Source of the DNA: Pararhizobium antarcticum
GTDB lineage: Bacteria; Pseudomonadota; Alphaproteobacteria; Rhizobiales; Rhizobiaceae
Length of the DNA stretch: 64,000 nucleotides
NCBI RefSeq assembly: GCF_001885585.1
Contig: NZ_LSRP01000073.1
Coordinates: 1-64,000, forward strand
Direction of reading: 5' to 3'
Numbering within the stretch: position 1 is the stretch's first letter; each line of letters begins with the position of its first letter. Below are positions 34,110 to 43,408 of this stretch, in pieces. Below the pieces are notes generated by a model. That model had not been told where the DNA came from and ran no database searches. It saw only the letters and a program-made list of their open reading frames with translations. The position numbers were made by a program, and so were the translations under genes.

Positions 34110-35153
34110 TTACATTTCCGCACCGTCATTGTAGCCCACCTTGTCGACCAGTTCAGAGGCCTTCTTGCGGTTGGCGGCGATATCGGCAAGCGGCAGCGGA
34201 TCTGCCTTGATCGGACCAAAGGACTGGACGATCGCCGATGCTTCTTCACCCGGCTTGACGGGATATTCGAACACCTGCTCGGCATAGATCTTCTGGGCAT
34301 CGCCTTCCGACAGGAATTCCATCAGCTTGAGGGCGTTGTCCTTGTTGGGGGCGTTCTTGGCCAGTGCCATGCCGGAAATGTTGACATGGGTGCCGCGGTC
34401 AGCAGCATTCGGGAACAGGACCTTGATGGCGCCGGCCCAATCCTTCTGTTCCGGCTCCTTCTCATTGGTCATCATCAGACCGACATAGTAGCTGTTGCCG
34501 AGCGCGATGTCGCATTCCCCGGCAAAGATCGCCTTTGCCTGATCGCGATCGCCGCCGTCAGGCTTGCGGGCGAGATTGTTCTTCAGACCGGCCAGCCATT
34601 TTTCGGCATCCGCTTCGCCGTGATGGGCGATCATCGATGCGATCAGGCCGACATTGTAGGAATGCTGTCCGTCACGCGTGCAGATCTTGCCCTTCCACTT
34701 GGGATCGGCGAGTTCCTCATAGGTAATCTCAGTCTGGGCAACGCGCTCCTTGGAAGCATAGACCACGCGGCCGCGCGTCGTCAGGCCGAACCAGTTGCCA
34801 TCCGGATCGCGATACTGGGCCGGGATGTCCTTGTTGATGGTTTCGTCGTTGACGGGTTGCGTAACGCCGGCTTCCTTGGCTTCCGTCAGACGGCTGATGT
34901 CAACCGTGAGGATGAGGTCTGCCGGCGAATTGGCGCCCTCCGCCTGGATGCGCTCGACAAGGCCCTTGTCGAGGAAGAGCACGTTTGTGGCAATGCCGGT
35001 TTCCTTCGTGAAGGCGTCCAGAAGCGGCTGGATCAGGTCCGGCTGGCGGTAGGAATAGATGTTGACTTCACCCTCGGCACGGGCAGGCGCGCTGATAAGG
35101 GTTAGCGCTGTCGTTGCGGCCAGCGCCGAGAGTATCATCATCTTGAACGGCAT
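34110..35153 (-). CDS. fbpA: Iron(III) ABC transporter substrate-binding protein
   Basis: A 347-residue periplasmic ferric-binding protein. Signal peptide MPFKMMILSALAATTALTLISAPARA, then VNIYSYRQPDLIQPLLDAF typical of FbpA/FutA. The iron-ligand tyrosine pair is in GNSYYVGLM. GGAGGACACC precedes the ATG. It is divergent from rirA, which should repress it in iron excess; a weak RirA-like word (TGA-N9-TTA read on the minus strand, 35179-35193) lies upstream. Its permease partner is 19 kb away. Confidence 0.92.
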   Translation of the reverse strand: MPFKMMILSALAATTALTLISAPARAEGEVNIYSYRQPDLIQPLLDAFTKETGIATNVLFLDKGLVERIQAEGANSPADLILTVDISRLTEAKEAGVTQPVNDETINKDIPAQYRDPDGNWFGLTTRGRVVYASKERVAQTEITYEELADPKWKGKICTRDGQHSYNVGLIASMIAHHGEADAEKWLAGLKNNLARKPDGGDRDQAKAIFAGECDIALGNSYYVGLMMTNEKEPEQKDWAGAIKVLFPNAADRGTHVNISGMALAKNAPNKDNALKLMEFLSEGDAQKIYAEQVFEYPVKPGEEASAIVQSFGPIKADPLPLADIAANRKKASELVDKVGYNDGAEM

Positions 35154-35266
35154 GGTGTCCTCCTTGGCTCATTTAACTTAACTAATAATCTCACCTTTTG
35201 CCGAAGCGACACTGGACAGTCAAGCGCCAAGCTGATCAAGTTCACGTCAAAATGATTTTCTGCTTT

Positions 35267-35283
35267 TTTGGAATTGTTCCAAA
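35267..35283. promoter_or_regulatory. Perfect palindrome TTTGGAA-TTG-TTCCAAA (ICE/Irr-box-like)
   Basis: A perfect 7+7 inverted repeat about 54-70 bases before the rirA start. It matches the iron-control element TTTRGAA-N3-TTCYAAA bound by Irr in Rhizobiales. Its place over the likely -35 region of rirA (a TATATG follows at 35299-35304 or so) suggests repression of rirA by Irr when iron is low. Confidence 0.6.
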
Positions 35284-35336
35284 CTATGATCCGCCTTATA
35301 TGAAGGTGAGTGCTTTCGAATCTCCCGGAGTAAGTG

Positions 35337-35810
35337 ATGCGCCTGACGAAGCAAACGAATTACGCAGTCCGCATGCTCATGTACTGTGCTGCGAATGACG
35401 GACACCTCAGCCGTATTCCGGAAATCGCAAAAGCCTACGGCGTATCCGAACTGTTTCTGTTCAAGATCCTGCAGCCGCTCAACAAGGCCGGCCTGGTGGA
35501 AACCGTGCGTGGACGCAATGGCGGCGTGCGCCTGCCAAAGCCCGCATCCGAGATCAGCCTTTTCGATATCGTCAAGGTGACGGAAGACAACTTCGCCATG
35601 GCGGAGTGTTTCGAGGCCGGCGAAATCGATTGCCCGCTGGTCGACAGCTGCGGGCTGAATTCGGCGCTGCGCAAGGCGCTCAATGCCTTTTTCGAAGTGC
35701 TCCAGCAATATTCGATCGACGATCTCGTCAAGGCCCGTCCGCAGATCAACTTCCTGCTTGGTCTCGAAGAGACGCGACGTCCCGTCAGAACCGCCCAGAC
35801 GGCTGCCTGA
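35337..35810 (+). CDS. rirA: Iron-responsive Rrf2-family regulator RirA
   Basis: The rhizobial global iron repressor, 157 residues. N-terminal winged HTH (MRLTKQTNYAVRMLMYCA, RIPEIAKAYGVSELFLFKIL). The three iron-sulphur cysteines are at exactly 91, 99 and 105, as in characterised RirA proteins. ATG 35337 follows GGAG at six bases; a GTG three bases earlier is not needed. It holds an Fe-S cluster and represses iron uptake when iron is enough. Divergent fbpA is a likely target. Confidence 0.97.
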   Translation: MRLTKQTNYAVRMLMYCAANDGHLSRIPEIAKAYGVSELFLFKILQPLNKAGLVETVRGRNGGVRLPKPASEISLFDIVKVTEDNFAMAECFEAGEIDCPLVDSCGLNSALRKALNAFFEVLQQYSIDDLVKARPQINFLLGLEETRRPVRTAQTAA

Positions 35811-35866
35811 ACTGACAGTCTTCGGATGACAGCCTTTGATGGCGGGATCTGGCTTGAAGACCTGTG

Positions 35867-36256
35867 TCAGCCCTTGGTGACATACTCTCTGAGGATGAAC
35901 TCGATGGCCGTCGGGTCGAGTTCCGACTTGTCGAGGCGGAAATCGGCGCCGTATTCCTCGAACTTCTGAAAATACGGATCAGCAAGTGACGAAGAGATCA
36001 CGCCGATCGGCCCGATGAACCCCTGCTTGCGCATGGCCGGTACTGTCTCGCGGAAGTCCGCCTGCGGCTGCAGCCGGTTGTCCATCAGCACCATGTGGAC
36101 GGCATTGCCGCCGAGCAGGAATGCGAGCGCTTCGTCGATTGTTTCGCGATAGTGCAGTTCGATCGTGGCGCTCGTCACTTTCTTCATCAAGGCCCGCAGG
36201 ATGACGTTCTCCGCCGGGTCATCATCAACGAGCAATATGTGAATTGTCTGGGTCAT
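35867..36256 (-). CDS. Single-domain response regulator
   Basis: A 129-residue receiver domain with no output: acidic pocket VDDDP near residue 10, phospho-acceptor Asp in MVLMDNRL and the conserved Lys in RLDKSEL. ATG 36256 gives a normal CheY-like N-terminus (MTQTIHILLVDDD). No kinase is adjacent. The neighbour upstream on the same strand is a LuxR-type regulator more than 170 bases away. Confidence 0.85.
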   Translation of the reverse strand: MTQTIHILLVDDDPAENVILRALMKKVTSATIELHYRETIDEALAFLLGGNAVHMVLMDNRLQPQADFRETVPAMRKQGFIGPIGVISSSLADPYFQKFEEYGADFRLDKSELDPTAIEFILREYVTKG

Positions 36257-36429
36257 GGTGATCTTGACGGTTTCTCGAGAAGTGGCGGAACAAGGGGCGG
36301 CTGAAAAAGGCATGCACAGGTTATGCTAGGTCTCGAAGACCGGGATGATGCCCGATCCCGACGAAATTTCCGGCGTCATTGAGGCCAAGGCGCGCTTGGC
36401 CGCATCTGCAACAGCCGTCATTCCCGTCT

Positions 36430-37173
36430 TTACTGTATGATCTGCTCCCGGATCGCCTTGGCCACCATCTGTGTCCGGTTGACGACATCGAGTTTCTTCA
36501 GGATCGTTGCGGTATGGGAATTGATGGTATGCTCCGACACGGAGACGATCAGGGCAATTTCGCTTGCCGTTTTCCCGTGCGAGATCCAGCGCAGGATTTC
36601 CGTCTCCCGCGGCGTCAGACCCAGTCCGGCTTTATTGGAAAGCACCAGTCGGTAGAAATAGTCAAAGGCGGCGATCGCATCGTAACAAAGCTCGAAATGT
36701 TCCTGCCGCTCGATATCGTCGCCATCCCCCAGAAACAGAACGGCATAACGCGCCCCGTTGATGCCGTTGACCGGCACGCAGAGCAGAAGCTCGAAGCCCA
36801 GTTGTGCGAGAAGATTGCTGCCATTGCCCAGATGCAGGTCGTCTGCCCTCCACACGGAGGAAATGCCAGAGGCGTGCAGGCTCTTGTAAACGACCGAATC
36901 ACCGAATCGATGCCGCTTGTCGTATTCCTCGGCGAGACCCGACGGGAGGTCGTGCAGCGTCAGCCGGTTGGACAGCATGCAGGCGTCGTTTTCATTCCCC
37001 AGCTGCAGGATGCCGAAATGATCAAACCCGAAACGGAGCGACATGTTGTGGAATATGCGGAAGAAATCGACACGATTGAGAGCTTTCTCCAAATCGCTGC
37101 AGATGTCATATCGCCGATGGTTCTTCAAAAGAGTTGCCACAGGGCGGCCGTCCCCACCTAATCTCCGCAACAT
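36430..37173 (-). CDS. LuxR-family regulator with autoinducer-binding-like domain
   Basis: A 247-residue regulator. The N-terminal 160 residues resemble the acyl-homoserine-lactone binding fold, and the C-terminal LuxR helix-turn-helix is clear (LTPRETEILRWISHGKTASEIA...TINSHTATILKKLDV). No luxI-type synthase is in the window, so it would be a LuxR solo. No clear Shine-Dalgarno sequence precedes ATG 37173, so the start is less certain. Confidence 0.85.
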   Translation of the reverse strand: MLRRLGGDGRPVATLLKNHRRYDICSDLEKALNRVDFFRIFHNMSLRFGFDHFGILQLGNENDACMLSNRLTLHDLPSGLAEEYDKRHRFGDSVVYKSLHASGISSVWRADDLHLGNGSNLLAQLGFELLLCVPVNGINGARYAVLFLGDGDDIERQEHFELCYDAIAAFDYFYRLVLSNKAGLGLTPRETEILRWISHGKTASEIALIVSVSEHTINSHTATILKKLDVVNRTQMVAKAIREQIIQ

Positions 37174-37636
37174 CAGTTTAGCGTGTGAATCGCCATAAGC
37201 AACTGATTCGGGAAATCAAAATCGGGATGCGCGGTGTTTTGGCCGGGGCTGCCTTGGCAGACATGTCCGATCGCGAGAGGGAGGACTGCCTCGTCTGCTC
37301 TCAGTATCCCCGCCTGGTCACTGACAGCAGGACAGTCCTCCCAACCCGCCGGATGTCTATCGCATCCTTACCCATTCCACGCTATCCGTTCAATTTGCGA
37401 TTGACTTTTTCCGTGGGCGGAAAACCGATTCGGGCGTTGATCTCCGATTGTTTACCGTAAAAGCCGTGGATAGCCTGCGACTCGTCGAATTCGGAAGAAT
37501 TTTCCAATTGGACAAATTTTTGAAGACGGTTATTGCAATACCGGGTTAAATGTCGTTCCATCCTGCCTTGACGGGAAGCGAAAGCATCCCGCATCAAAAA
37601 ATTATGAGAACAATAACAAAACTGGGAAGCAAGCTC
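37174..37636. other. Intergenic region upstream of dppA
   Basis: 463 bases without a convincing gene. It contains the promoter side of dppA and a long-range inverted repeat (see separate entry). A short hairpin CTGCC-TT-GGCAG lies at about 37247-37258. The 91-codon frame across 37185-37460 has no recognisable features and poor start context. Confidence 0.4.
37279..37342. repeat. Long-range inverted repeat upstream of dppA
   Basis: GGGAGGACTG (37279-37288) and CAGTCCTCCC (37333-37342) are exact complements with 44 bases between, and an inner CTGC/GCAG pair. As RNA this would be a stable 10-base-pair stem with a branched interior. No T-run follows on either strand. It may be a leader structure or a small RNA. 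Confidence 0.5.
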
Positions 37637-39232
37637 ATGAAAAAGCTCACAACTCTCCTTGCGGCCACCGCGATTGCCACGTTGATGGCCGGGTCCGCAT
37701 GGTCCAAGACTTTCGTTTACTGCTCGGAAGCGTCGCCGGAGGGCTTCGATCCTGGCCTCTATACGGGCGGCCAGACGTTCGACGCCGCAGCCCATACCGT
37801 TTACAATCGGCTGGTCGAATTCAAGCGCGGCACGACGGAAATCGAGCCGGCACTGGCGGAAAGCTGGGATATCTCCGCCGATGGCAAGGAATACACTTTC
37901 AAGCTTCGCCCGGGCGTAAAGTTCCAGACGACCGAATACTTCACACCGTCGCGTGAAATGAACGCTGACGACGTGATCTTCTCGTTTGAGCGTCAGTACA
38001 AGGAAGACAATGCCTGGAACAAGTATGTTCCCGGTGCCTCATGGGAATACTTCTCCGGCATGGGTCTGCCTGATGTCATCGAAAGCATTACAAAGGTCGA
38101 TGATCTCACGGTCAAGATCACGCTGAAGCGCCCGGAAGCGCCGCTGCTGGCCAATCTCGGCATGCCGTTCATCTCGATCATGTCGAAGGAATATGCCGAC
38201 AAGCTTCAGGCTGACGGCAAGATGGAACTGATGAACCAGCAGCCGCTGGGCACGGGTCCGTTCTCGTTCGTCGCCTACCAGACGGATGCGGCGATCCGCT
38301 ACAAGGCCAATCCTGACTACTGGGGCGGCAAGCAGCCGATCGACGATCTCGTTTTCGCGATCACCACCGACGCCGCCATCCGCGCGCAGAAGCTGAAGGC
38401 CGGCGAATGCCACCTGATGTCCTATCCGAACGCTGCTGACGTCGAGGAACTGAAGAAGGATCCGAACCTGACGATCTCCGAGCAGGCCGGCCTGAACGTC
38501 GCCTATCTCGCCTACAACACGCTGGTTCCGCCGTTCGACAAGGTCGAGGTCCGCAAGGCCCTCAACATGGCCATCAACCGTCAGGCCATTGTGGATGCCG
38601 TCTTCCAGGGTGCGGCACAGGTTGCCAAGAACCCGATCCCGCCGACAATGTGGTCGTACAACGATGCTGTCGAGGACGACAAGTTCGATCCTGAAGCAGC
38701 CAAGAAGATGCTTGAAGATGCCGGCGTTGCCGGTCTCAAGATGAAGATCTGGGCCATGCCCGTCGCGCGTCCCTACATGCTGAACGCGCGCCGTGCCGCC
38801 GAACTGATGCAGGCGGACCTTGCAAAGATCGGCGTCGAAGTCGAGATCGTCTCCTATGAGTGGGCCGAATACCTGAAGCTCTCGTCTGCAAAGGACCGCG
38901 ACGGTGCGGCCATGCTCGGCTGGACAGGCGACAATGGCGATCCGGACAACTTCCTTGATACTTTGCTCGGCTGCGATGCCGTCGGTGGTAACAACCGCGC
39001 GCAATGGTGCAACAAGGAGTTCGACGACCTCGTAACGAAGGCCAAGGAAACCTCCGACATTGCCGAGCGCACGAAGCTCTATGAACAGGCGCAGATCGTC
39101 TTCAAGAGAGAAGCCCCGTGGAACACCCTCGATCACTCGCTGGCCGTCGTGCCGATGAGCAATAAGGTTTCCGGCTTCGTCCAGTCCCCGCTCGGTGACT
39201 TCGCCTTCACAGGCGTGGATATCGCCGAGTAA
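37637..39232 (+). CDS. dppA: Dipeptide ABC transporter substrate-binding protein
   Basis: A 531-residue SBP_bac_5 periplasmic protein. Signal peptide MKKLTTLLAATAIATLMAGSAWS, then TFVYCSEASPEGFDPGLYTGG typical of DppA; the two Cys of DppA (LLGCD and QWCN) are near the C-terminus. ATG 37637 chosen for the signal peptide. A strong hairpin separates it from dppB. It binds dipeptides and possibly 5-aminolevulinate or haem in relatives. Confidence 0.95.
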   Translation: MKKLTTLLAATAIATLMAGSAWSKTFVYCSEASPEGFDPGLYTGGQTFDAAAHTVYNRLVEFKRGTTEIEPALAESWDISADGKEYTFKLRPGVKFQTTEYFTPSREMNADDVIFSFERQYKEDNAWNKYVPGASWEYFSGMGLPDVIESITKVDDLTVKITLKRPEAPLLANLGMPFISIMSKEYADKLQADGKMELMNQQPLGTGPFSFVAYQTDAAIRYKANPDYWGGKQPIDDLVFAITTDAAIRAQKLKAGECHLMSYPNAADVEELKKDPNLTISEQAGLNVAYLAYNTLVPPFDKVEVRKALNMAINRQAIVDAVFQGAAQVAKNPIPPTMWSYNDAVEDDKFDPEAAKKMLEDAGVAGLKMKIWAMPVARPYMLNARRAAELMQADLAKIGVEVEIVSYEWAEYLKLSSAKDRDGAAMLGWTGDNGDPDNFLDTLLGCDAVGGNNRAQWCNKEFDDLVTKAKETSDIAERTKLYEQAQIVFKREAPWNTLDHSLAVVPMSNKVSGFVQSPLGDFAFTGVDIAE

Positions 39233-39270
39233 AGACTTCATCGAGGCATGCCGCATTGCGGCTGCTGTGT

Positions 39271-39306
39271 CCGGCGGCTCGAAATCAGTTTCGGGCCGCC
39301 GGTTTT
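39271..39306 (+). terminator. Hairpin attenuator between dppA and dppB
   Basis: CCGGCGGCTCGAAA (39271-39284), loop TCAG, TTTCGGGCCGCCGG (39289-39302), then TTTT. The 14-base-pair stem has one T-G pair. It should end part of the transcripts after dppA, as in the pot operon. Confidence 0.8.
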
Positions 39307-39380
39307 CGAGCATGATAGCGGACTATGCTGCAGCAGGTTCCCCAAGCCGTCATTCGCTCCTACCAACGGACTAAACGCTC

Positions 39381-40385
39381 ATGTTGCGCTTTATTTTCGG
39401 ACGGCTGGCCGTCCTCGTTCCCACCTTCATTGGTGTTTCCATCATCGCATTCTCCTTCATCCGCCTGCTGCCCGGGGATCCCGTGATGCTGTTGGCGGGC
39501 GAGCGCGTGATGTCGCCTGAACGCCACGCCCAGATCATGGCCGAGCTCGGTTTCGACCGGCCGATGTACATCCAGTACTTCGACTATCTGATCAATTTGC
39601 TGCAGGGTGATTTTGGCAGTTCGATCATCAGCAAACGGCCGGTGCTCGACGATTTCCTGACGCTGTTTCCGGCAACGGTCGAATTGTCGATCTGTGCCAT
39701 CCTCCTGGCGGTCTGTCTGGGTATTCCGGCGGGTGTTTTGGCTGCGGTCAAGCGCGGCACCTGGATGGACCAGACGATCATGGGCACGGCGCTGATCGGC
39801 TATTCCATGCCGATCTTCTGGTGGGGTCTGTTGCTGATCATCTTCTTTTCCGGCTATCTCGGCTGGACGCCCGTTTCGGGACGCATCTCGTTCCTGTATT
39901 TCTTCCCGCCGGTCACCGGCTTCATGCTGATCGACAGCCTGTTGTCGGGGCAGCCTGGTGCCTTCAAGTCGGCGGTCACCTATCTGATCCTGCCGACGAT
40001 CGTGCTTGCCACCATCCCGCTGGCGGTCATTGCCCGGCAGACACGCTCGGCCATGCTCGAAGTGCTCGGCGAAGACTATGTCCGCACGGCACGGTCCAAG
40101 GGTCTGTCGCCGTTCCGCGTGATTGGCGTGCATGCTTTGCGCAATGCGCTCATTCCGGTCATCACCACGATCGGCCTTCAGGTCGGCGTGTTGCTGGCCG
40201 GCGCCATCCTCACGGAAACGATCTTCTCCTGGCCCGGGATCGGCAAATGGATGGTCGATTCAGTGTTCAAGCGCGATTATGCCGTCGTGCAGGGTGGACT
40301 GATGCTGATCGCTGCCGTGATCATGGTCGTCAATCTCATTGTTGATGTGCTCTACGGCTTCATCAATCCCCGAATCCGGCATTAG
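39381..40385 (+). CDS. dppB: Dipeptide ABC transporter permease
   Basis: A 334-residue permease with six membrane helices, the DppB N-terminus (MLRFIFGRLAVLVPTFIGVSIIAFSFIRLLPGDP at residues 1-34) and the docking loop DYVRTARSKGLSPFRVIGVHALRNA. It precedes dppC by nine bases. Confidence 0.95.
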   Translation: MLRFIFGRLAVLVPTFIGVSIIAFSFIRLLPGDPVMLLAGERVMSPERHAQIMAELGFDRPMYIQYFDYLINLLQGDFGSSIISKRPVLDDFLTLFPATVELSICAILLAVCLGIPAGVLAAVKRGTWMDQTIMGTALIGYSMPIFWWGLLLIIFFSGYLGWTPVSGRISFLYFFPPVTGFMLIDSLLSGQPGAFKSAVTYLILPTIVLATIPLAVIARQTRSAMLEVLGEDYVRTARSKGLSPFRVIGVHALRNALIPVITTIGLQVGVLLAGAILTETIFSWPGIGKWMVDSVFKRDYAVVQGGLMLIAAVIMVVNLIVDVLYGFINPRIRH

Positions 40386-40394
40386 GAGGCTCAT

Positions 40395-41303
40395 ATGGCT
40401 GTTGTCGATACAAACGCCGTCCCCCCGTCGGGCTTAGTACCTCCGTCCGGTCTGGCCGAGTTCTGGTTCTATTTCTCGCGCAACAAGGGCGCGGTGATCG
40501 GCCTTGCGGTTTTCACGATCATCCTTCTTCTGGCCGTGTTTGCGCCGATCGTCTCTCCGCATTCGCCGAGCATCCAGAACCGTGACGTCCTGCTCTTGCC
40601 GCCATCATGGTCGGAAGGCGGGCAGTTGACCTATCTGCTCGGGACCGACCCTGTTGGTCGCGATATCCTGACCCGGCTGATCTATGGTGCGCGCTTCTCG
40701 CTGTTCATCGGTCTCGTGGTCGTCACTCTCTCGGTGCTCGCGGGCGTTATGGTCGGCCTCGTCGCCGGCTATTTCCGCGGCCGCACCGATACGATCATCA
40801 TGCGGGTGATGGATATCATCCTCGCCTTCCCGTCGCTGCTTTTGGCGCTGGTTCTCGTGGCCGTGCTCGGGCCGGGGCTCGTGAACGCGATGATCGCCAT
40901 TTCGCTGGTCAACCTGCCGCATTTCGTGCGGCTGACCCGCGCTGCGGTCATGACCGAGCGGACCAAGGACTATGTCATCGCCTCCAAGGTGGCCGGGGCC
41001 GGCACGACGCGCATCATGTTCCTGACGATCCTGCCCAATTGCCTGGCGCCGCTGATCGTGCAGGCGACGCTGGCCTTCTCGGCCGCCATCCTCGATGCCG
41101 CAGCCCTCGGCTTCCTCGGCATGGGCGCCCAGCCGCCGACACCCGAATGGGGCACGATGCTCGCCGAAGCGCGCGAGTTCATCCAGCGCGCCTGGTGGGT
41201 CGTGACGTTTCCGGGGCTCGCCATCCTCATCACCGTTCTGGCAATCAACCTGATGGGCGACGGGCTGCGTGATGCACTCGACCCCAAACTGAAGAGGTCC
41301 TGA
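40395..41303 (+). CDS. dppC: Dipeptide ABC transporter permease
   Basis: A 302-residue permease: cytoplasmic N-terminus, first helix, then LLGTDPVGRDILTRLIYGARFSL, the DppC/OppC signature. The docking loop DYVIASKVAGAGTTRIMFLTILPN is present. AGGAGG precedes the start. TGATG links it to dppD. Confidence 0.95.
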   Translation: MAVVDTNAVPPSGLVPPSGLAEFWFYFSRNKGAVIGLAVFTIILLLAVFAPIVSPHSPSIQNRDVLLLPPSWSEGGQLTYLLGTDPVGRDILTRLIYGARFSLFIGLVVVTLSVLAGVMVGLVAGYFRGRTDTIIMRVMDIILAFPSLLLALVLVAVLGPGLVNAMIAISLVNLPHFVRLTRAAVMTERTKDYVIASKVAGAGTTRIMFLTILPNCLAPLIVQATLAFSAAILDAAALGFLGMGAQPPTPEWGTMLAEAREFIQRAWWVVTFPGLAILITVLAINLMGDGLRDALDPKLKRS

Positions 41304-42157
41304 TGGCCCTGCTTGAAATCGAAAATCTCGCTGTCGAATTCCAGACATCGACCGGTCCCTTCCGGGCCGTCGATGGCGTTTCGCTCAAGGTCGATGCCGG
41401 CGAAGTGCTGGCGATCGTCGGCGAGAGCGGCTCCGGCAAGTCCGTCTCCATGCTGGCGGCCATGGGCCTTCTGCCGTGGACGGCCAAGGTCACCGCCGAC
41501 AAGCTGCTCTTCAACGACATCGATCTGCTCGGCCTTTCGGCGGCCGATCGGCGCAAGATCGTCGGCAAGGACATTGCCATGATCTTCCAGGAGCCGGTGG
41601 CGAGCCTCAATCCGTGTTTCACTGTCGGCTTCCAGATCGAGGAAGTGCTGCGCATCCATCTCGGACTGGACAAGGCTGCCAGCCGGGCGCGCGCCATCGA
41701 ACTTTTCGACCTGGTCGGCATCCCCAATCCTGCAGACCGTCTCGGCCATTTCCCGCACCAGATGTCGGGTGGCCAGTGCCAGCGCGTGATGATCGCGATT
41801 GCGCTGTCGTGCAATCCGAAACTCTTGATTGCCGACGAGCCGACCACGGCGCTCGATGTGACGATCCAGAAGCAGATCCTCGATCTGCTGATGCGCCTGC
41901 AGGCCGAGCACGGCATGGGGCTGATCATGATCACCCACAATATGGGCGTCGTTGCCGAAACGGCCGACCGCGTCATCGTCCAGTACAAGGGCCGCAAGAT
42001 CGAGGAGGCCGACGTGCTCTCGCTGTTCGAATCCCCGAAGAGCCCTTATACCCGGGCGCTTCTCGCCGCCCTTCCCGACAATGCGACGGGCGACCGCCTG
42101 CCGACGATTGCCGAATTCCTCAGTGACGACCAGATCTTTGCAGGAGCCGTCCGATGA
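41303..42157 (+). CDS. dppD: Dipeptide ABC transporter ATPase
   Basis: A 284-residue ATPase: Walker A GESGSGKS, signature MSGGQCQR, Walker B LLIADEPTTALD. The second signature Cys (GGQCQR) replaces the usual Arg or Gln. It is shorter than the usual 325 or so residues because the C-terminal oligopeptide/dipeptide extension is reduced. Coupled to dppC and dppF by overlaps. Confidence 0.93.
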   Translation: MALLEIENLAVEFQTSTGPFRAVDGVSLKVDAGEVLAIVGESGSGKSVSMLAAMGLLPWTAKVTADKLLFNDIDLLGLSAADRRKIVGKDIAMIFQEPVASLNPCFTVGFQIEEVLRIHLGLDKAASRARAIELFDLVGIPNPADRLGHFPHQMSGGQCQRVMIAIALSCNPKLLIADEPTTALDVTIQKQILDLLMRLQAEHGMGLIMITHNMGVVAETADRVIVQYKGRKIEEADVLSLFESPKSPYTRALLAALPDNATGDRLPTIAEFLSDDQIFAGAVR

Positions 42158-42981
42158 CTGCTGTTCTCGAAGCCAGAAACCTCGTCCGCGACTACTATAT
42201 TCCCGGAAGCCTGATGAAGAAGGGCAAGACCGTGCATGCGGTCAAGGGCGTCAGCTTCTCCGTCGAGCAAGGCAAGACGCTGGCCATCGTCGGCGAAAGC
42301 GGCTGCGGAAAATCGACGCTCGCGCGAATCGTGACGATGATCGATCCGGCAACGTCTGGCGACATGCTGATCGACGGCCAGAAGGTCGATATTGCCAAGG
42401 AAAAGCTGACACCGGAGATGCGCCAGAAGGTGCAGATCGTCTTTCAGAACCCCTATGGCACGCTCAATCCGCGCAAGAAGATCGGCGATATCCTGACCGA
42501 GCCGCTGATCATCAACACCCGGATGAAGGCGGACGATCGCCGCGACAAGGCGATGGCCATGCTCAAGAAGGTCGGGCTCGAGGAGAAACATTATGCGCGT
42601 TATCCGCATATGTTTTCCGGCGGCCAGCGTCAGCGTATCGCCATTGCCCGGGCGCTGATGCTCAATCCCCGGCTTCTGGTGCTGGACGAGCCTGTCTCGG
42701 CCCTTGATCTTTCGGTGCAGGCGCAGGTTCTCAACCTCCTGGCCGATCTGCAGGACGAGTTCCAGCTGACCTACGTCTTCATCAGCCACGACCTGTCCGT
42801 TGTGCGCTACATCGCCGACGACGTCATGGTGATGTATTATGGCGAGGCCGTCGAATACGGCGCGCGCGAAGAGGTCTTCAGCAATCCGCAGCACAGCTAC
42901 ACGCAGACGCTGTTTGCCGCGACGCCGCGCGCCGACATCGACAGCATCAAGGCGCGGCTGGCCCGCAAGGCTGCCGCCTGA
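42154..42981 (+). CDS. dppF: Dipeptide ABC transporter ATPase
   Basis: A 275-residue ATPase: Walker A GESGCGKST, signature FSGGQRQR, Walker B LLVLDEPVSALDLS. It ends shortly after SYTQTLFAATPRAD and so lacks most of the C-terminal extension with the cluster cysteines seen in many family members. A hairpin TTGGCGGC/GCCGCCAA (42988-43017) follows without a T-run. Confidence 0.93.
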   Translation: MTAVLEARNLVRDYYIPGSLMKKGKTVHAVKGVSFSVEQGKTLAIVGESGCGKSTLARIVTMIDPATSGDMLIDGQKVDIAKEKLTPEMRQKVQIVFQNPYGTLNPRKKIGDILTEPLIINTRMKADDRRDKAMAMLKKVGLEEKHYARYPHMFSGGQRQRIAIARALMLNPRLLVLDEPVSALDLSVQAQVLNLLADLQDEFQLTYVFISHDLSVVRYIADDVMVMYYGEAVEYGAREEVFSNPQHSYTQTLFAATPRADIDSIKARLARKAAA

Positions 42982-43123
42982 CGCATTTTGGCGGCTGGGT
43001 TTGCCACCTGCCGCCAATTGCCTTGCCCCAGTCGTGCCCAGCTTTCGCAGCGGACGGCATTCTGACGGCAAGCCTACAGCATGGTTCCCTCACGCCAGAT
43101 CGGCGAACAACAACGAGGTTCCC

Positions 43124-43408
43124 ATGCAAAAGACAGCCATTTTCGCAGCACTCGGCCTGCTTGTTTTTTCCTCCGCAGCCTTTGCGGATGACGACAACGC
43201 ATCCTGCACCAGCGCGCCGCACGCCGAATGGATGAGCACCGAGGCCATTTCCGCAAAGGCGGTCGCAGCCGGCTACAAGGACATCCGGCAGGTCAAGACC
43301 GAAGGCACTTGCTACGAGATCTATGCCATGACCACGAAGGGTGAACGCGCGGAAGTCATCATGAACCCCGTCAACGGCGATGTCGTCAGGGCGGAGATCG
43401 ACAATTGA
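43124..43408 (+). CDS. PepSY-domain periplasmic protein
   Basis: A 94-residue exported protein: signal peptide MQKTAIFAALGLLVFSSAAFA, then a PepSY domain (WMSTEAISAKAVAAGYKD...CYEIYAMTTKGERAEVIMNPVNGDV). Two cysteines remain in the mature form (about residues 28 and 62) and could form a disulphide. ACGAGG precedes the ATG. It is the first gene of a run with cytochrome b and a two-component system. Confidence 0.87.
   Translation: MQKTAIFAALGLLVFSSAAFADDDNASCTSAPHAEWMSTEAISAKAVAAGYKDIRQVKTEGTCYEIYAMTTKGERAEVIMNPVNGDVVRAEIDN

Noticed and set aside
37185-37460. 91-codon frame upstream of dppA
   Set aside because: Crosses the inverted repeat, no family features and poor start; likely non-coding.
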